DNA of 64,000 nt from Kitasatospora cheerisanensis KCTC 2395 (GTDB taxonomy: Bacteria > Actinomycetota > Actinomycetes > Streptomycetales > Streptomycetaceae): positions 330,533 to 394,532 of the forward strand of contig NZ_KK853997.1 in NCBI RefSeq assembly GCF_000696185.1, written 5' to 3'. Position numbers and translations under genes: made by a program. The notes beneath the pieces were generated by a model, which worked only from the letters and a program-made list of their open reading frames with translations, made no database searches and was not told the origin of the DNA. This document shows positions 1 to 8,106 of the stretch, piece after piece (within the stretch, counting starts at the first letter, position 1; every line of letters starts with the position of its first letter).

Positions 1-131
1 CCTCGTGCGCCGGGGGCGACCGGGCGGTGACGGGCGGTGCGGAGCGGCCGTCCGGCTCGACTGGGGCGGGTCGGGGGCGCACACTCCGGGGGAGGGAGAC
101 GTCCGCCAACCGAATGAGGGAGGATCCGCCC

Positions 132-674
132 ATGGGGATCAGCCTGACCACCGATCGGCTCCTCGTCCGCGAGTGGACACCCGACGACGCCGAGGACGCC
201 CTGGCCGTGTACGGCTCCACGGACGTCGCCCGCTGGCTGACGCCCGCGATGACGCAGGTCGCCGACGTCGAGGCGATGCGCGCGCGGCTGCAGGCCTGGG
301 CGCAGGAGCAGTCGGGGCTGCTGCCGCCGCGCGGGCGGTGGGCGGTGGAGCGCCGGGAGGACAAGAGGGTGGTCGGCGGGTTGGGCATCCGTCCGCTGCC
401 GCCGCACGAGGAGGACTTGGAGATCACCTGGCAGCTCGCCCCGCACGCCTGGGGCCAGGGGTACGCGACGGAGGCGGGTCTCGCGCTGCTGCGCTGGGCG
501 TTCACCCAGGACGTCGAGGAGATCTTCGCGGTGGCCCGGCCGAAGAACGACCGGGCGCACGCGGTGGCGAAGCGGCTCGGGATGCGCTGGGTCGGTGAGA
601 CCGCCAAGTACTACGACCTGAACCTTCAGGTGTACCGGATCCGCCCGGCCGACCTGCCCGAGGGCCGTGACTGA
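132..674 (+). CDS. GNAT-family N-acetyltransferase
   Basis: A protein of about 180 aa of the GNAT superfamily (acetyl-CoA:amine acetyltransferases, RimJ/RimL-like branch). It opens with the usual ITTDRLLVREWTPDDAED-like strand and helix. It has the acetyl-CoA-binding stretch around GQGYATEAGLALLRWAF (residues about 113-129) and the late NDRAHAVAKRLGMRWVGE segment that is standard in this branch. ATG at 132 is preferred over upstream in-frame starts because GGGAGGA lies a few bases before it and family homology begins there. The substrate cannot be told. It converges with the DUF4291 gene, with about 18 bp between coding ends. Confidence 0.85.
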   Translation: MGISLTTDRLLVREWTPDDAEDALAVYGSTDVARWLTPAMTQVADVEAMRARLQAWAQEQSGLLPPRGRWAVERREDKRVVGGLGIRPLPPHEEDLEITWQLAPHAWGQGYATEAGLALLRWAFTQDVEEIFAVARPKNDRAHAVAKRLGMRWVGETAKYYDLNLQVYRIRPADLPEGRD

Positions 675-675
675 C

Positions 676-694
676 GACGCCCCGGGCCGGCGTC
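676..694. terminator. Short hairpin between two convergent genes
   Basis: A 6-bp GACGCC/GGCGTC inverted repeat with a 7-nt loop spans the interval where the GNAT and DUF4291 genes converge. There is no U-tract, which is common in actinomycetes. A weak bidirectional terminator is plausible. Confidence 0.35.
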
Positions 695-1304
695 AGCTCC
701 GGCAGAGCCGCGCGGCGAGGTCGGCGGGCAGCGGGTAGCGGCGCTCGTCCGGGAGCAGCCGGCGGGCCTGTTCGGCGCGGCCGGCCCGGACCAGTTCGGC
801 GGCGCGCCGGATCTGCGGGGTGAGGTCGGTGAGCCCGACGATCCACTCCTCGGCGTACCGGCGGACGGTCTCCCGCCCCAGGCCGACCTGGATGCTGTAG
901 TGGTTGAGCGCCGCCCCGCGCAGCGACCGCTCCGGGTCCCACTGGACGTGCACCTCGGCCGCGGCCAGCCGCTGCTGGTCGCCGGTGGTCAACTCGCCCG
1001 CGGCCAGTGCCTGTTCCCATCCGGCCCGGGTGATCCGGACCGCCAGGACGCGTTCCTGCCCGGCCTTGGCGCCCCAGTTGCTGCGGTGCAGCAGCCAGGG
1101 CAGCGAGGGCTTGATCCAGGTCATCCGCCGGAACGAGAACGGCGCGACGAACCTCCCCGCGCGCAGCGCGGCGTCGGCGATCGCCGGCGCGTACGCCTGG
1201 TAGACGACGATCGTGCTGTCGTCGAAGTCTGCGCGCACGGCGTACAGGTCGGACGCCCGCCCGGACGCGGCGGGCCCACGGGACGAGCTGCGCTGCTGAG
1301 CCAT
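693..1304 (-). CDS. DUF4291 family protein
   Basis: 203 aa. The sequence follows the DUF4291 pattern: an N-terminal [16 protein letters not shown] strand, the [18 protein letters not shown] block (about residues 60-77) with conserved Trp, Lys and Arg residues, then a QWDPERS segment and a helical tail that includes [18 protein letters not shown]. The family is widespread in bacteria and has no established biochemical role. No signal peptide or membrane segment is visible. It appears monocistronic. The start codon has only a weak purine-rich sequence close to it, so the exact N terminus is uncertain. Confidence 0.8.
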   Translation of the reverse strand: MAQQRSSSRGPAASGRASDLYAVRADFDDSTIVVYQAYAPAIADAALRAGRFVAPFSFRRMTWIKPSLPWLLHRSNWGAKAGQERVLAVRITRAGWEQALAAGELTTGDQQRLAAAEVHVQWDPERSLRGAALNHYSIQVGLGRETVRRYAEEWIVGLTDLTPQIRRAAELVRAGRAEQARRLLPDERRYPLPADLAARLCRS

Positions 1305-1410
1305 CCCCCGACCCTGCCATCGCCGCGCCCCCGCCGGCCACGCATTTTCGGCGGGGGCTGCCTCTCGGCCGACGCCAAGCGCGGGACGGCCCGAGGATGT
1401 TGACGCGGCG

Positions 1411-1908
1411 TCAGCCGGTGGTGGCGACGCGTGCGGGCCGGACGGGGTGCTTGCTCAGCACCGAGACGCGGTTGAAGGCGTTGATGGTGATCGCCACCCA
1501 GATCACGGCGGAGATCTGCTCGTCGCCGAACACCGTCCAGGCCTGCGCGTAGGCCGCCTCCTGGGCGGTGGCGTCGGCGGGGTGGGTGGTCGCCTCGGCC
1601 AGTGCCAGTGCGGCGCGCTCGCGCTCGTCGAACAGCGCGGTGTCGCGCCAGGCGCTCAGCACGCCGAGGCGCTGCACGCTCTCGCCGGCCTGCAGCGCGG
1701 CCTTGGTGTGCACGTCCAGGCAGTAGGCGCAGCCGTTGAGCTGCGAGACCCGCAGGTTGATCAGTTCGACCAGGCGACGGTCGAACCCGGCCTCGGCGGC
1801 CGCCTCACGGACCGTCTCGGCGGTGGACCGCATGGCCCGGAAGGCCTGCGGGTGCTGCTTGTCGATGTAGACCCGCTGGTCGGGCGCGGTGGTCGCCACC
1901 TCGGTCAC
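1411..1908 (-). CDS. Carboxymuconolactone decarboxylase / AhpD-like protein
   Basis: About 165 aa. It carries the AhpD-type CxxC motif in [15 protein letters not shown], with the His four residues after the second Cys. In this family these residues form the peroxidase proton-relay site. The rest ([16 protein letters not shown], then a helical tail ending in INAFNRVSV) matches small one-domain alkylhydroperoxidase-like proteins. GTG at 1908 is chosen because GGAGGAG lies five bases upstream; an in-frame GTG at 1947 has poorer spacing. It is divergent from the pirin gene, with a short relatively A/T-rich interval (about 1950-1980) between them that probably holds both promoters. A redox-stress role is inferred from the family. 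Confidence 0.85.
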   Translation of the reverse strand: MTEVATTAPDQRVYIDKQHPQAFRAMRSTAETVREAAAEAGFDRRLVELINLRVSQLNGCAYCLDVHTKAALQAGESVQRLGVLSAWRDTALFDERERAALALAEATTHPADATAQEAAYAQAWTVFGDEQISAVIWVAITINAFNRVSVLSKHPVRPARVATTG

Positions 1909-2036
1909 CTGAACTCCTCCGGCTGCGCGCTGGTGTTTGTCGGACACTACCCTCCATAATAGTTGAAGATGAAACGATTGGCGGAACGAGCCGCACGGAA
2001 CTCCGGGTTCCGGACGGCCCGGGAGGGAACGACACC

Positions 2037-2975
2037 ATGAGCACCACCGAGAACGGGCCCCGCCCGCAGACCGCCCGCGTCTTCCCGCCGCGGGACGTCC
2101 CGCTCGGCGGCCCGCGCGCGATGACCGTCCGGCGCACCCTCCCCCAGCGCGAGCGCACCCTGATCGGCGCCTGGTGCTTCATCGACCACTACGGCCCCGA
2201 CGACGTCGCCACCACCGGCGGCATGGACGTCGCCCCGCACCCGCACATCGGCCTGCAGACCGTCAGCTGGCTGTTCAGCGGCGAGATCGAGCACCGCGAC
2301 AGCCTCGGCGTGCACGCCTTCGTCCGCCCCGGCGAGCTCAACCTCATGACGGCCGGTCGGGGCATCGCCCACTCCGAGACCTCCACCGCCGCCACCACCG
2401 TCCTGCACGGCGTCCAGCTCTGGGTCGCCCTGCCCGACGAGCACCGGCACACCGGGCGCGACTTCCACCACCACGTCCCCAGCCCCGTCGCCCTCGACGG
2501 CGCCGAAGCCCGCGTCTTCCTCGGCACCCTGGCCGGCGACACCTCGCCGGTCCCCACCTTCACCCCCCTCCTGGGCGCCGAACTCACCCTCGACCCGGGC
2601 GCCACCCTCACCCTCGACGTCGACCCCGCCTTCGAACACGGCCTCCTCGTCGACCAGGGCGACATCACCTTCGCCGGCACCCCGCTCCACCCCGCCGACC
2701 TCGGCTACCTCGCGCCCGGCCCCACCACCCTCACCCTCACCAACCCCTCCCCCACCCCCGCCCGCCTCGTCCTCCTCGGCGGCACCCCCTTCGACGAGCC
2801 CATCGTCATGTGGTGGAACTTCATCGGCCGCACCGCCGAGGAGGTCGTCCAGGCCCGCGAGGAGTGGCAGCAGGCCTCCACCCGCTTCGGCGAGGTCCAT
2901 GGCTACCCGGGCGACCGCCTGCCCGCCCCGGAGCTCCCGAACGTGGCCCTCAAGGCGCGCGGAAACCGTCTCTGA
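2037..2975 (+). CDS. Pirin family protein (cupin fold)
   Basis: 312 aa, full length for bacterial pirins. The N-terminal cupin has the metal-site pattern with PHPHIGLQTVSWLFSGEIEH followed by GIAHSE (residues about 63-125), giving the usual His/His/His/Glu ligands. The C-terminal domain ends with the typical FDEPIVMWWNFIG stretch and a helix containing EEWQ. Bacterial pirins are non-haem iron proteins; some show quercetinase activity and many are redox-responsive. The ATG is preceded by GGGAGGGAACGACACC, a good ribosome binding site. It is divergent from the AhpD-like gene, and the two may share redox control (inference). Confidence 0.88.
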   Translation: MSTTENGPRPQTARVFPPRDVPLGGPRAMTVRRTLPQRERTLIGAWCFIDHYGPDDVATTGGMDVAPHPHIGLQTVSWLFSGEIEHRDSLGVHAFVRPGELNLMTAGRGIAHSETSTAATTVLHGVQLWVALPDEHRHTGRDFHHHVPSPVALDGAEARVFLGTLAGDTSPVPTFTPLLGAELTLDPGATLTLDVDPAFEHGLLVDQGDITFAGTPLHPADLGYLAPGPTTLTLTNPSPTPARLVLLGGTPFDEPIVMWWNFIGRTAEEVVQAREEWQQASTRFGEVHGYPGDRLPAPELPNVALKARGNRL

Positions 2976-3147
2976 CCTGCAAGACGCACCTCTCGGGGGT
3001 CGCGGGAAACGACCCGCCAAGGCATCCCGCGACCGCCTTCGACTACAGGCGAGGCACAGGCGAACGTCGCCGACCAAGCTCCTGGCCGCCCGTCTCGGAC
3101 ACCTCGCCGATTCCCATCTGCGGGCAGGTCCCGCATGCTGTGGGTGG

Positions 3148-3477
3148 ATGAGTGCTGACCTTTTGCTGACTTTCCTGAAAGCGGCTCGGTCAGCCGGCGA
3201 GTCCGGCGAACTCCAACTGCTGGCGGAGGCCGCCACCGCCCTGTGCTCCTGGGACGAGACCTACGACCAGTGGACTCCGCAAGCCGCCACCCAGCGGTGG
3301 CTTCGCGTCCTGCGAGGTCCAGCTGCAGCGGAGGTGGCCGACGTGCTGCGCCGCTTTCCGGAATCGGCCCGCCACTACCGGGACCTGACGGAAGAAGCAG
3401 GTGTCGACCTGGCGATCGCCGCCGCCATGGTGTGGGCGCGGCAGAAACCGTCCGGCAGGGCTCGGCCGCCTGTTGGG
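3148..3477 (+). pseudogene. Hypothetical protein fragment fused in frame to a transposase remnant
   Basis: The frame from ATG 3148 encodes about 110 residues with good codon bias: an acidic and helical stretch with DETYDQWTPQAATQRWLRVL and FPESARHYRDLTEEAG. It then runs directly into the GTG start of the IS5-type remnant without a stop. I do not recognise the family. The simplest reading is a gene whose 3' end was replaced by insertion of the element. A bona fide short gene ending in the element is the alternative. Confidence 0.4.
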
Positions 3478-3905
3478 GTGAGTGAACGCAGGCCCTACCC
3501 GACCGACTTGTCGGACGGGCAGTGGTCGTTGATCGAACCGGTGCTGGCGGCGTGGAAGGGCTGGCAGCGGTCAGTGGGTGGCCATCAGAGCGCTTACGCG
3601 ATGCGGGAGTTCGTGAACTCGATCCTCTACCGGGGCAGGACCGACCGGGTCGCCCATGAACTCCTGCGCTGCTGGGTCCGCGAGCGGGCCCGCCGATTGG
3701 AGGACCCGACGGTGGTGGTGCTGGACACGCGGAGCGTCCACGCGGCCGCAGGGGTCCCTTCCTCCACGACCGGCCGGGGCGCGGCGGCATTGGTGCCGGA
3801 CCGCAAGCGGGCCTTGGCCGTGGACGGCCATGGTCGACCAGGGCTTCAAGAAGCAGGGCATAGCGCACGGCAGGCGTGTGGGCATCGAACGGCCGGTGAA
3901 GCGAG
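3478..3905 (+). mobile_element. Decayed IS5-family (DUF4096-type) transposase remnant
   Basis: The reading from GTG 3478 starts with SERRPYPTDLSDGQWSLIEP, the signature N terminus of actinomycete IS5/IS1647-like transposases. It continues through REFVNSILYRGRTD, but the region normally following (CQWRYLP...) is missing. The sequence resumes in frame at VVLDTRSVHAAAGVPSSTTG and the PDRKRALAVD catalytic-core segment, then shifts frame and resumes as VDQGFKKQGIAHG (3833-3870). There is thus at least one internal deletion and one frameshift. I could not find clear terminal inverted repeats. The element cannot be active. Confidence 0.75.
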
Positions 3906-4415
3906 TCGGCCATGGGCGCCAAGGACGACCTCGGCCCGGAGACGCTCGCGGGTGTCGGTGCCGCGCCTGCGGACGGCGGGGGCGAGGTCGGGATGGACGG
4001 TGGTGGTGTACCGCCCGCGCTGGAGTTGCTTGTCGGCCGTGGCCACGGCGTCGAGTCCTTCGTCGAGTTGGGCAGGAGAGAGGTAGACGTCGAGGTCGGG
4101 GCGGTAGCGCCAGCCGGGTCGGGTGAGGAACGCGCCGGGGTCGATCGGCAGGCCGTCGGTGACTGCGGCGGCGATCCCCAGATCGGTGTGCCGGCCGAAC
4201 GCGACGTCAGGTTCCCCGGGTCGCAGCGCGGTGCCGGGGACGTCGAACGGCGATTCGGTGGCGACGCGGTGGCCCATCGTGCGCAGGGCCCGCACGGCGG
4301 AGCGAGTACGTTCCTCGCCGTCGCGCCCGGGATCGGAGAGGCGGAAGAACCCGGGTAGCTCGGTCGGCAGGAAGCCGACGGAGGGCAGCAGGGCGTCCGC
4401 CACCGGTCCCGTCAT
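3846..4415 (-). CDS. Conserved hypothetical protein, probably damaged at both ends
   Basis: The frame shows coherent protein-like sequence: LLPSVGFLPTELPGFFRLSD, an arginine-rich helix RTRSAVRALRTMGH, DVAFGRHTDLGIAAAVTDG, and a C-terminal YLSPAQLDEGLDAVATADKQLQ. The same frame stays open upstream to about 4575 (reading IGDGDTIDVTILRHHRRPDVYASHGGR) but with no ATG or GTG. The true start has therefore been lost, or a frameshift separates it from an adjacent frame. The last 40 residues run into the IS remnant on the opposite strand and look unnatural. I do not recognise the function. Probably a pseudogene. Confidence 0.4.
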   Translation of the reverse strand: MTGPVADALLPSVGFLPTELPGFFRLSDPGRDGEERTRSAVRALRTMGHRVATESPFDVPGTALRPGEPDVAFGRHTDLGIAAAVTDGLPIDPGAFLTRPGWRYRPDLDVYLSPAQLDEGLDAVATADKQLQRGRYTTTVHPDLAPAVRRRGTDTRERLRAEVVLGAHGRLASPAVRCPHACRALCPAS

Positions 4416-4895
4416 CCGCCCGCCGTGCGAGGCGTAGACGTCGGGGCGTCTGTGGTGGCGGAGGATCGTGACGTCGATGGTGTCGCCGTCGCCGATCGGG
4501 CCGGAGGTGTGGGTGGGAGCGGCGTTCGTCGGTGGGCCTCGGCCCGGGTTCGGGGCCGCTGGGCCGAGTCGGGGTCAGCGGCGGGGCGGTGGCGGCTGGG
4601 TGCCGCTCTGGTCCGGGCAGTTGGTTGACGGAGTGGGCGGGCGGGGAGAGTTCGGAGACGGGCCGGTTGGACGGGCTTGGGCCGCGTCGAGACGCGTCTG
4701 GTCGGGTTCGGACGCATGGGTGAGCGAGGGGGCCGTCCTGTTCGGCGACGGGACGGCGGTGAGCGCGGCGGCCTGCTGGGCGGCAGCGAGGACGAGTCCG
4801 GTGGGGAGGAGGGAATCGAACACCGCTGCTCATCTGTCCTGTTGCTGATCGCTGCTGGTTCGGCCGGTCGGCCTCCACTGCCGTGGCAGCGCCGG

Positions 4896-4940
4896 CGTGC
4901 CGGGCGTGCCGGGCGTGCCGGGCGGGCCGGGCGGGCCGGG
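4896..4940. repeat. Five tandem 9-bp repeats
   Basis: Three copies of CGTGCCGGG are followed by two of CGGGCCGGG, without interruption. The unit is a multiple of three and lies in DNA without a convincing gene. Probably a slippage tract. Confidence 0.8.
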
Positions 4941-5130
4941 ATCGATCGAAGGGGACGAGGTCGGCACGGCGCCGCCCGTCGGAGCGCAGCGGGTCAACTG
5001 TTCACGGAGATGATCGACTTCGGGCTCGCGCTCAGGGCCGACAGATAGAATCGGTTGAAGCCCGCCACGGCGCCGGTACCAGGACCGAACCCGGTCACAA
5101 GGCGGCAGCCGACCAACCATCAGGTGATCC

Positions 5131-5826
5131 ATGGCCAGCATCGCGGCGCTCCAGAACTGCGCCGAACGCCATCTGCACCACTACGTCGATCCATCGGGCC
5201 CGCGAGCGTTCCGGGTCTACGATCATCAGGGAAGCCCGGATCGGCTGGAACCACTCGACTGCCTCGCCCCGGCTCTGCTCAGCGTCCCCCTCGGCTACCG
5301 CCACGTCATTCCGCTGTTCCAGCCCGACGGCCCCGGCACACTCCTGCGGCACGCCATGCAAGCGGTCCTGGATGACGGCCGGTGCGCGACAGCCGATTTC
5401 CTCGACGTCGCGCTCGACGATCCTCAGGGGCCCTGGCAACTCGTCGATCAGGCGCTGGTCGCGAGCGGCGACGTCACGGGTGTCAAGGCAGTGGCGGTGA
5501 CCAAGATCCTCCACCGCAAGCGTCCCCGCCTCGTGCCGATCTTCGACCAGGCCGTCTACCGCTTCTACACGGGACAGACGCCGCCCTCCGGTGCCTACCA
5601 GGACACGCCACGCAAGCTGTGGCCGCTGTACCAGACCGACCTGCGCACGCACCGCGAGTGGCTGACCGCACTGGCCTCGCCCGTGGTGACCCCGGACGGC
5701 AGACCGCTCAGCCTGCTCCGTGCAGCGGACATCGTCATCTGGGAACACCAGGTCACCGGCTGCGCGACCACTCTCGCCCCGGAGGGCAGCGTGCCCGTGT
5801 CAGGACAGGCTCCGATGGCCGGCTGA
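5131..5826 (+). CDS. DUF6308 family protein
   Basis: 231 aa, soluble. The central segment VTKILHRKRPRLVPIFDQAV, followed by YRFYTG and a tryptophan-rich part (KLWPLYQTDL, LLRAADIVIWEHQ), matches what I recall of the actinobacterial DUF6308 family. Its function is unknown and the name is given with moderate certainty. No catalytic motif, signal peptide or membrane helix is evident. ATG 5131 gives the full domain; the purine stretch before it is weak (CAGGTG). It stands alone, downstream of decayed DNA. Confidence 0.65.
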   Translation: MASIAALQNCAERHLHHYVDPSGPRAFRVYDHQGSPDRLEPLDCLAPALLSVPLGYRHVIPLFQPDGPGTLLRHAMQAVLDDGRCATADFLDVALDDPQGPWQLVDQALVASGDVTGVKAVAVTKILHRKRPRLVPIFDQAVYRFYTGQTPPSGAYQDTPRKLWPLYQTDLRTHREWLTALASPVVTPDGRPLSLLRAADIVIWEHQVTGCATTLAPEGSVPVSGQAPMAG

Positions 5827-6390
5827 GCGTCTGGCCGTCGCTGGGCACCGCCGGTACGAAGCTCCCGACTGGCTCCTTCCTCCGATTCCTCCGGTGCACA
5901 GCAGGCGCGACGGCGAGCGACACGTCCACGGGAGCAGGGGGCCGTCACACGCGGTCTCCGTGTTCGGAACCCCGTGCGGGGAACGAAGTTGGTCGATCGG
6001 CCGATCTGGTGTCTCCGCTCGTGCGAGAGTCGGGCACCAGGCCGAGGACGCGGACCACGAGGCGAGCGACTTCGAGATCCGTCCCGCCCTCGAGGAGGCA
6101 GTTCCCGTGCGTGGAGCAGCCGGTTCGACGTCGTCGGCCGGGGTGCGGGCGAACGGACCGTCGTCGCCCGGGTCGCGGAACAGAGTCTTGGAAGCGCTCC
6201 GTGCACCCGGACCTCATCCTCCACGACCAGTGGCCGACGGCGAGCCGCCCGGAGACCGGCACCGGCTACTGACCGGATCCGCGTTGCGGTAGCGATTTCC
6301 TGACGGACCATCACCCGGATCGTGTCGTGTTCTGTACGCTTTTCATGCTGGGCGTGGGGGCGCCAGCACCGTGAACGTCGGGGGGCCCAA
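5827..6390. other. Intergenic region without a supported gene
   Basis: 564 bp between the DUF6308 gene and the permease. Several open frames cross it on both strands but none has recognisable protein sequence. It presumably contains the permease promoter. Nothing specific was identified. Confidence 0.5.
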
Positions 6391-8106
6391 GTGAGCGTCC
6401 AGGAGACGCGGCGCGGCAGCGGACAGGCGGTGCGGATCGAGGACGAGGACGAACAACGCCGGTTGCCTGTCCACCATCTCGTCGGTCTGGCGGCCGGGGG
6501 TGTCTTCGGGTCGGGCTGGCTGGTGGGCGCGCAGAAGGCGTACGAGCAGGCCGGTTCCAGCGCCTGGCTGGCTTGGCTGGTCGGCGGCGGGCTGATGCTG
6601 GTGGTGGCCTGGGTCATGGTCGAACTGAGCAGTGCCGCACCCAAGACCGGCGGGCTGATCTTCCTGCCTTTGCAGAGCAGTGGACCGCTGGTGGCGACCG
6701 TGATCGCCGCCGGGCTGTGGATCTTCTACGCGATCAACTCGGCCAGCGAGGCCCTGGCGATGACCCAGGGCCTGTCCTGGAAGGTCTCCGGGCTGCTCGT
6801 CGACCACCGGCTCACCCTCGTGGGCTGGGGGTACACGTTGGTCTTCATGATGCTGATCTGCGCGGTCAACCTGATTGCACCGCGGCTCCTGTTCCGCTTC
6901 TCGACCGCCCTGACCCTGGCGAAGGTCGCCGTCCCCGTCCTGGCCGTCGTGCTGCTGCTCACCCACGGCGTGCAGCCCGGCATCCTGCCGTCGGCCGCCG
7001 ATCCCCGCGGGCACGGCGGCAGTGCCGTGCTGGCCGCCGTGGTGAACAGCGGCGTGATATACGCCTACGTGGGGTTCCAGGCGCCACTGGAACTCGCCGG
7101 GAACGTCAAGCGGCGCGGGATCGGCGAGGCGGCCCGGCTGCGCTGGGCGGTCTTCGGGACGATAGTCGGCTCGACCGCCCTGTACATCGCGCTGCAGGTG
7201 GTCTTCGACCGGTTCCAGACGCACTGGCAGCCGCTGGGATTCCCGTCGCGCCAGGCCGTGGACGGGCCCGAATCGCCCTTCGTCGACTTCGCGTTCGCCG
7301 CCGACCTGAACGTTCTGGGGTGGCTGCTCAGGATCGACGCCGTGGCCTCGCCGTTCGGCGCCGGCGTCGTCTTCGGACAGGCCGTGACCCGCGAGGTCGC
7401 CGCGCTCAGCCGGGCCCACCTCACGCACCGGGGCCTGCAGAGCGCCCGCAGGGCCTCGCTGCGGCAGCGTTACGACGTCTACTGGCTGATCCTGCTGGCC
7501 GACTTCTTCATCGGGGCGATCGTGCTGTGGCTGGCCGGCGGGAGCTGGGCCCCGCTGACCGCCGTCACCGGGGTCCTGACGCTGATCATCTACGCCTTCC
7601 CCGGGGTGGTCCTGGTCTCGCTGCGGAGCAAGCTGGGCCGGCACTCTTCGCGGCGGCGCACCGTCCACGAGGGGCTGGCCCGGGTGAGTTTCACGCTGAT
7701 CGCGCTGATCCTCTACGGCGCGGGTTGGGCAAGCATGTGGCGCGCCATGGCCTCGCTCGCCGGCGGCAGTGCCCTGCTGCTGGTACTCCCCGTCCTCTCG
7801 CGCCGGCTCCCGTTCCTCGGACGGATCTACGACGCCAAGGAGCACGTCACGCTCCTGCGCCACTGGCGCACCAGCGCGGCGGCCCGGGCGGCGATCTGGC
7901 TGACCGCCTACCTGGCCGCGCTGATGCTGCTGACGCTGCTGGGCAACTCCTCGGTCGGGACGCACCAGGAGTTCGCGGTGGGCGTGCTGGTGGCCGCCCT
8001 GGCGCTCGGCGCCTTCGAGATCCTGGTCAGGACCTCGCGCCAGCACGTGGGGCAGGAGGCCCCGCTGCTGCCGACGCCGACGCCCGCCCCCAACCTAACG
8101 AAGTGA
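6391..8106 (+). CDS. APC-superfamily amino acid/polyamine permease
   Basis: 571 aa with about 12 or more hydrophobic segments. The N-terminal helix has the family signature HHLVGLAAGGVFGSGWLVG, the broken first helix of APC transporters, after a hydrophilic leader of about 27 residues. Later segments include YAYVGFQAPLELAGNVKRRG in the middle and paired C-terminal helices ending before a short Pro/Thr tail. It should be an inner-membrane proton-coupled importer of an amino acid, amine or polyamine; the substrate is not predictable. GTG 6391 is chosen because GGGGGGCCC lies just upstream. Its 3' end overlaps the end of the convergent helical-protein gene by 12 bp. Confidence 0.85.
   Translation: MSVQETRRGSGQAVRIEDEDEQRRLPVHHLVGLAAGGVFGSGWLVGAQKAYEQAGSSAWLAWLVGGGLMLVVAWVMVELSSAAPKTGGLIFLPLQSSGPLVATVIAAGLWIFYAINSASEALAMTQGLSWKVSGLLVDHRLTLVGWGYTLVFMMLICAVNLIAPRLLFRFSTALTLAKVAVPVLAVVLLLTHGVQPGILPSAADPRGHGGSAVLAAVVNSGVIYAYVGFQAPLELAGNVKRRGIGEAARLRWAVFGTIVGSTALYIALQVVFDRFQTHWQPLGFPSRQAVDGPESPFVDFAFAADLNVLGWLLRIDAVASPFGAGVVFGQAVTREVAALSRAHLTHRGLQSARRASLRQRYDVYWLILLADFFIGAIVLWLAGGSWAPLTAVTGVLTLIIYAFPGVVLVSLRSKLGRHSSRRRTVHEGLARVSFTLIALILYGAGWASMWRAMASLAGGSALLLVLPVLSRRLPFLGRIYDAKEHVTLLRHWRTSAAARAAIWLTAYLAALMLLTLLGNSSVGTHQEFAVGVLVAALALGAFEILVRTSRQHVGQEAPLLPTPTPAPNLTK

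Noticed and set aside
4830..5141. Collagen-like Gly-X-Y run (GPPGPPGTPGTPGTP) in a minus-strand frame
   Set aside because: Only five triplets from a short 9-bp tandem repeat; the rest of the frame is not protein-like and has no good start.
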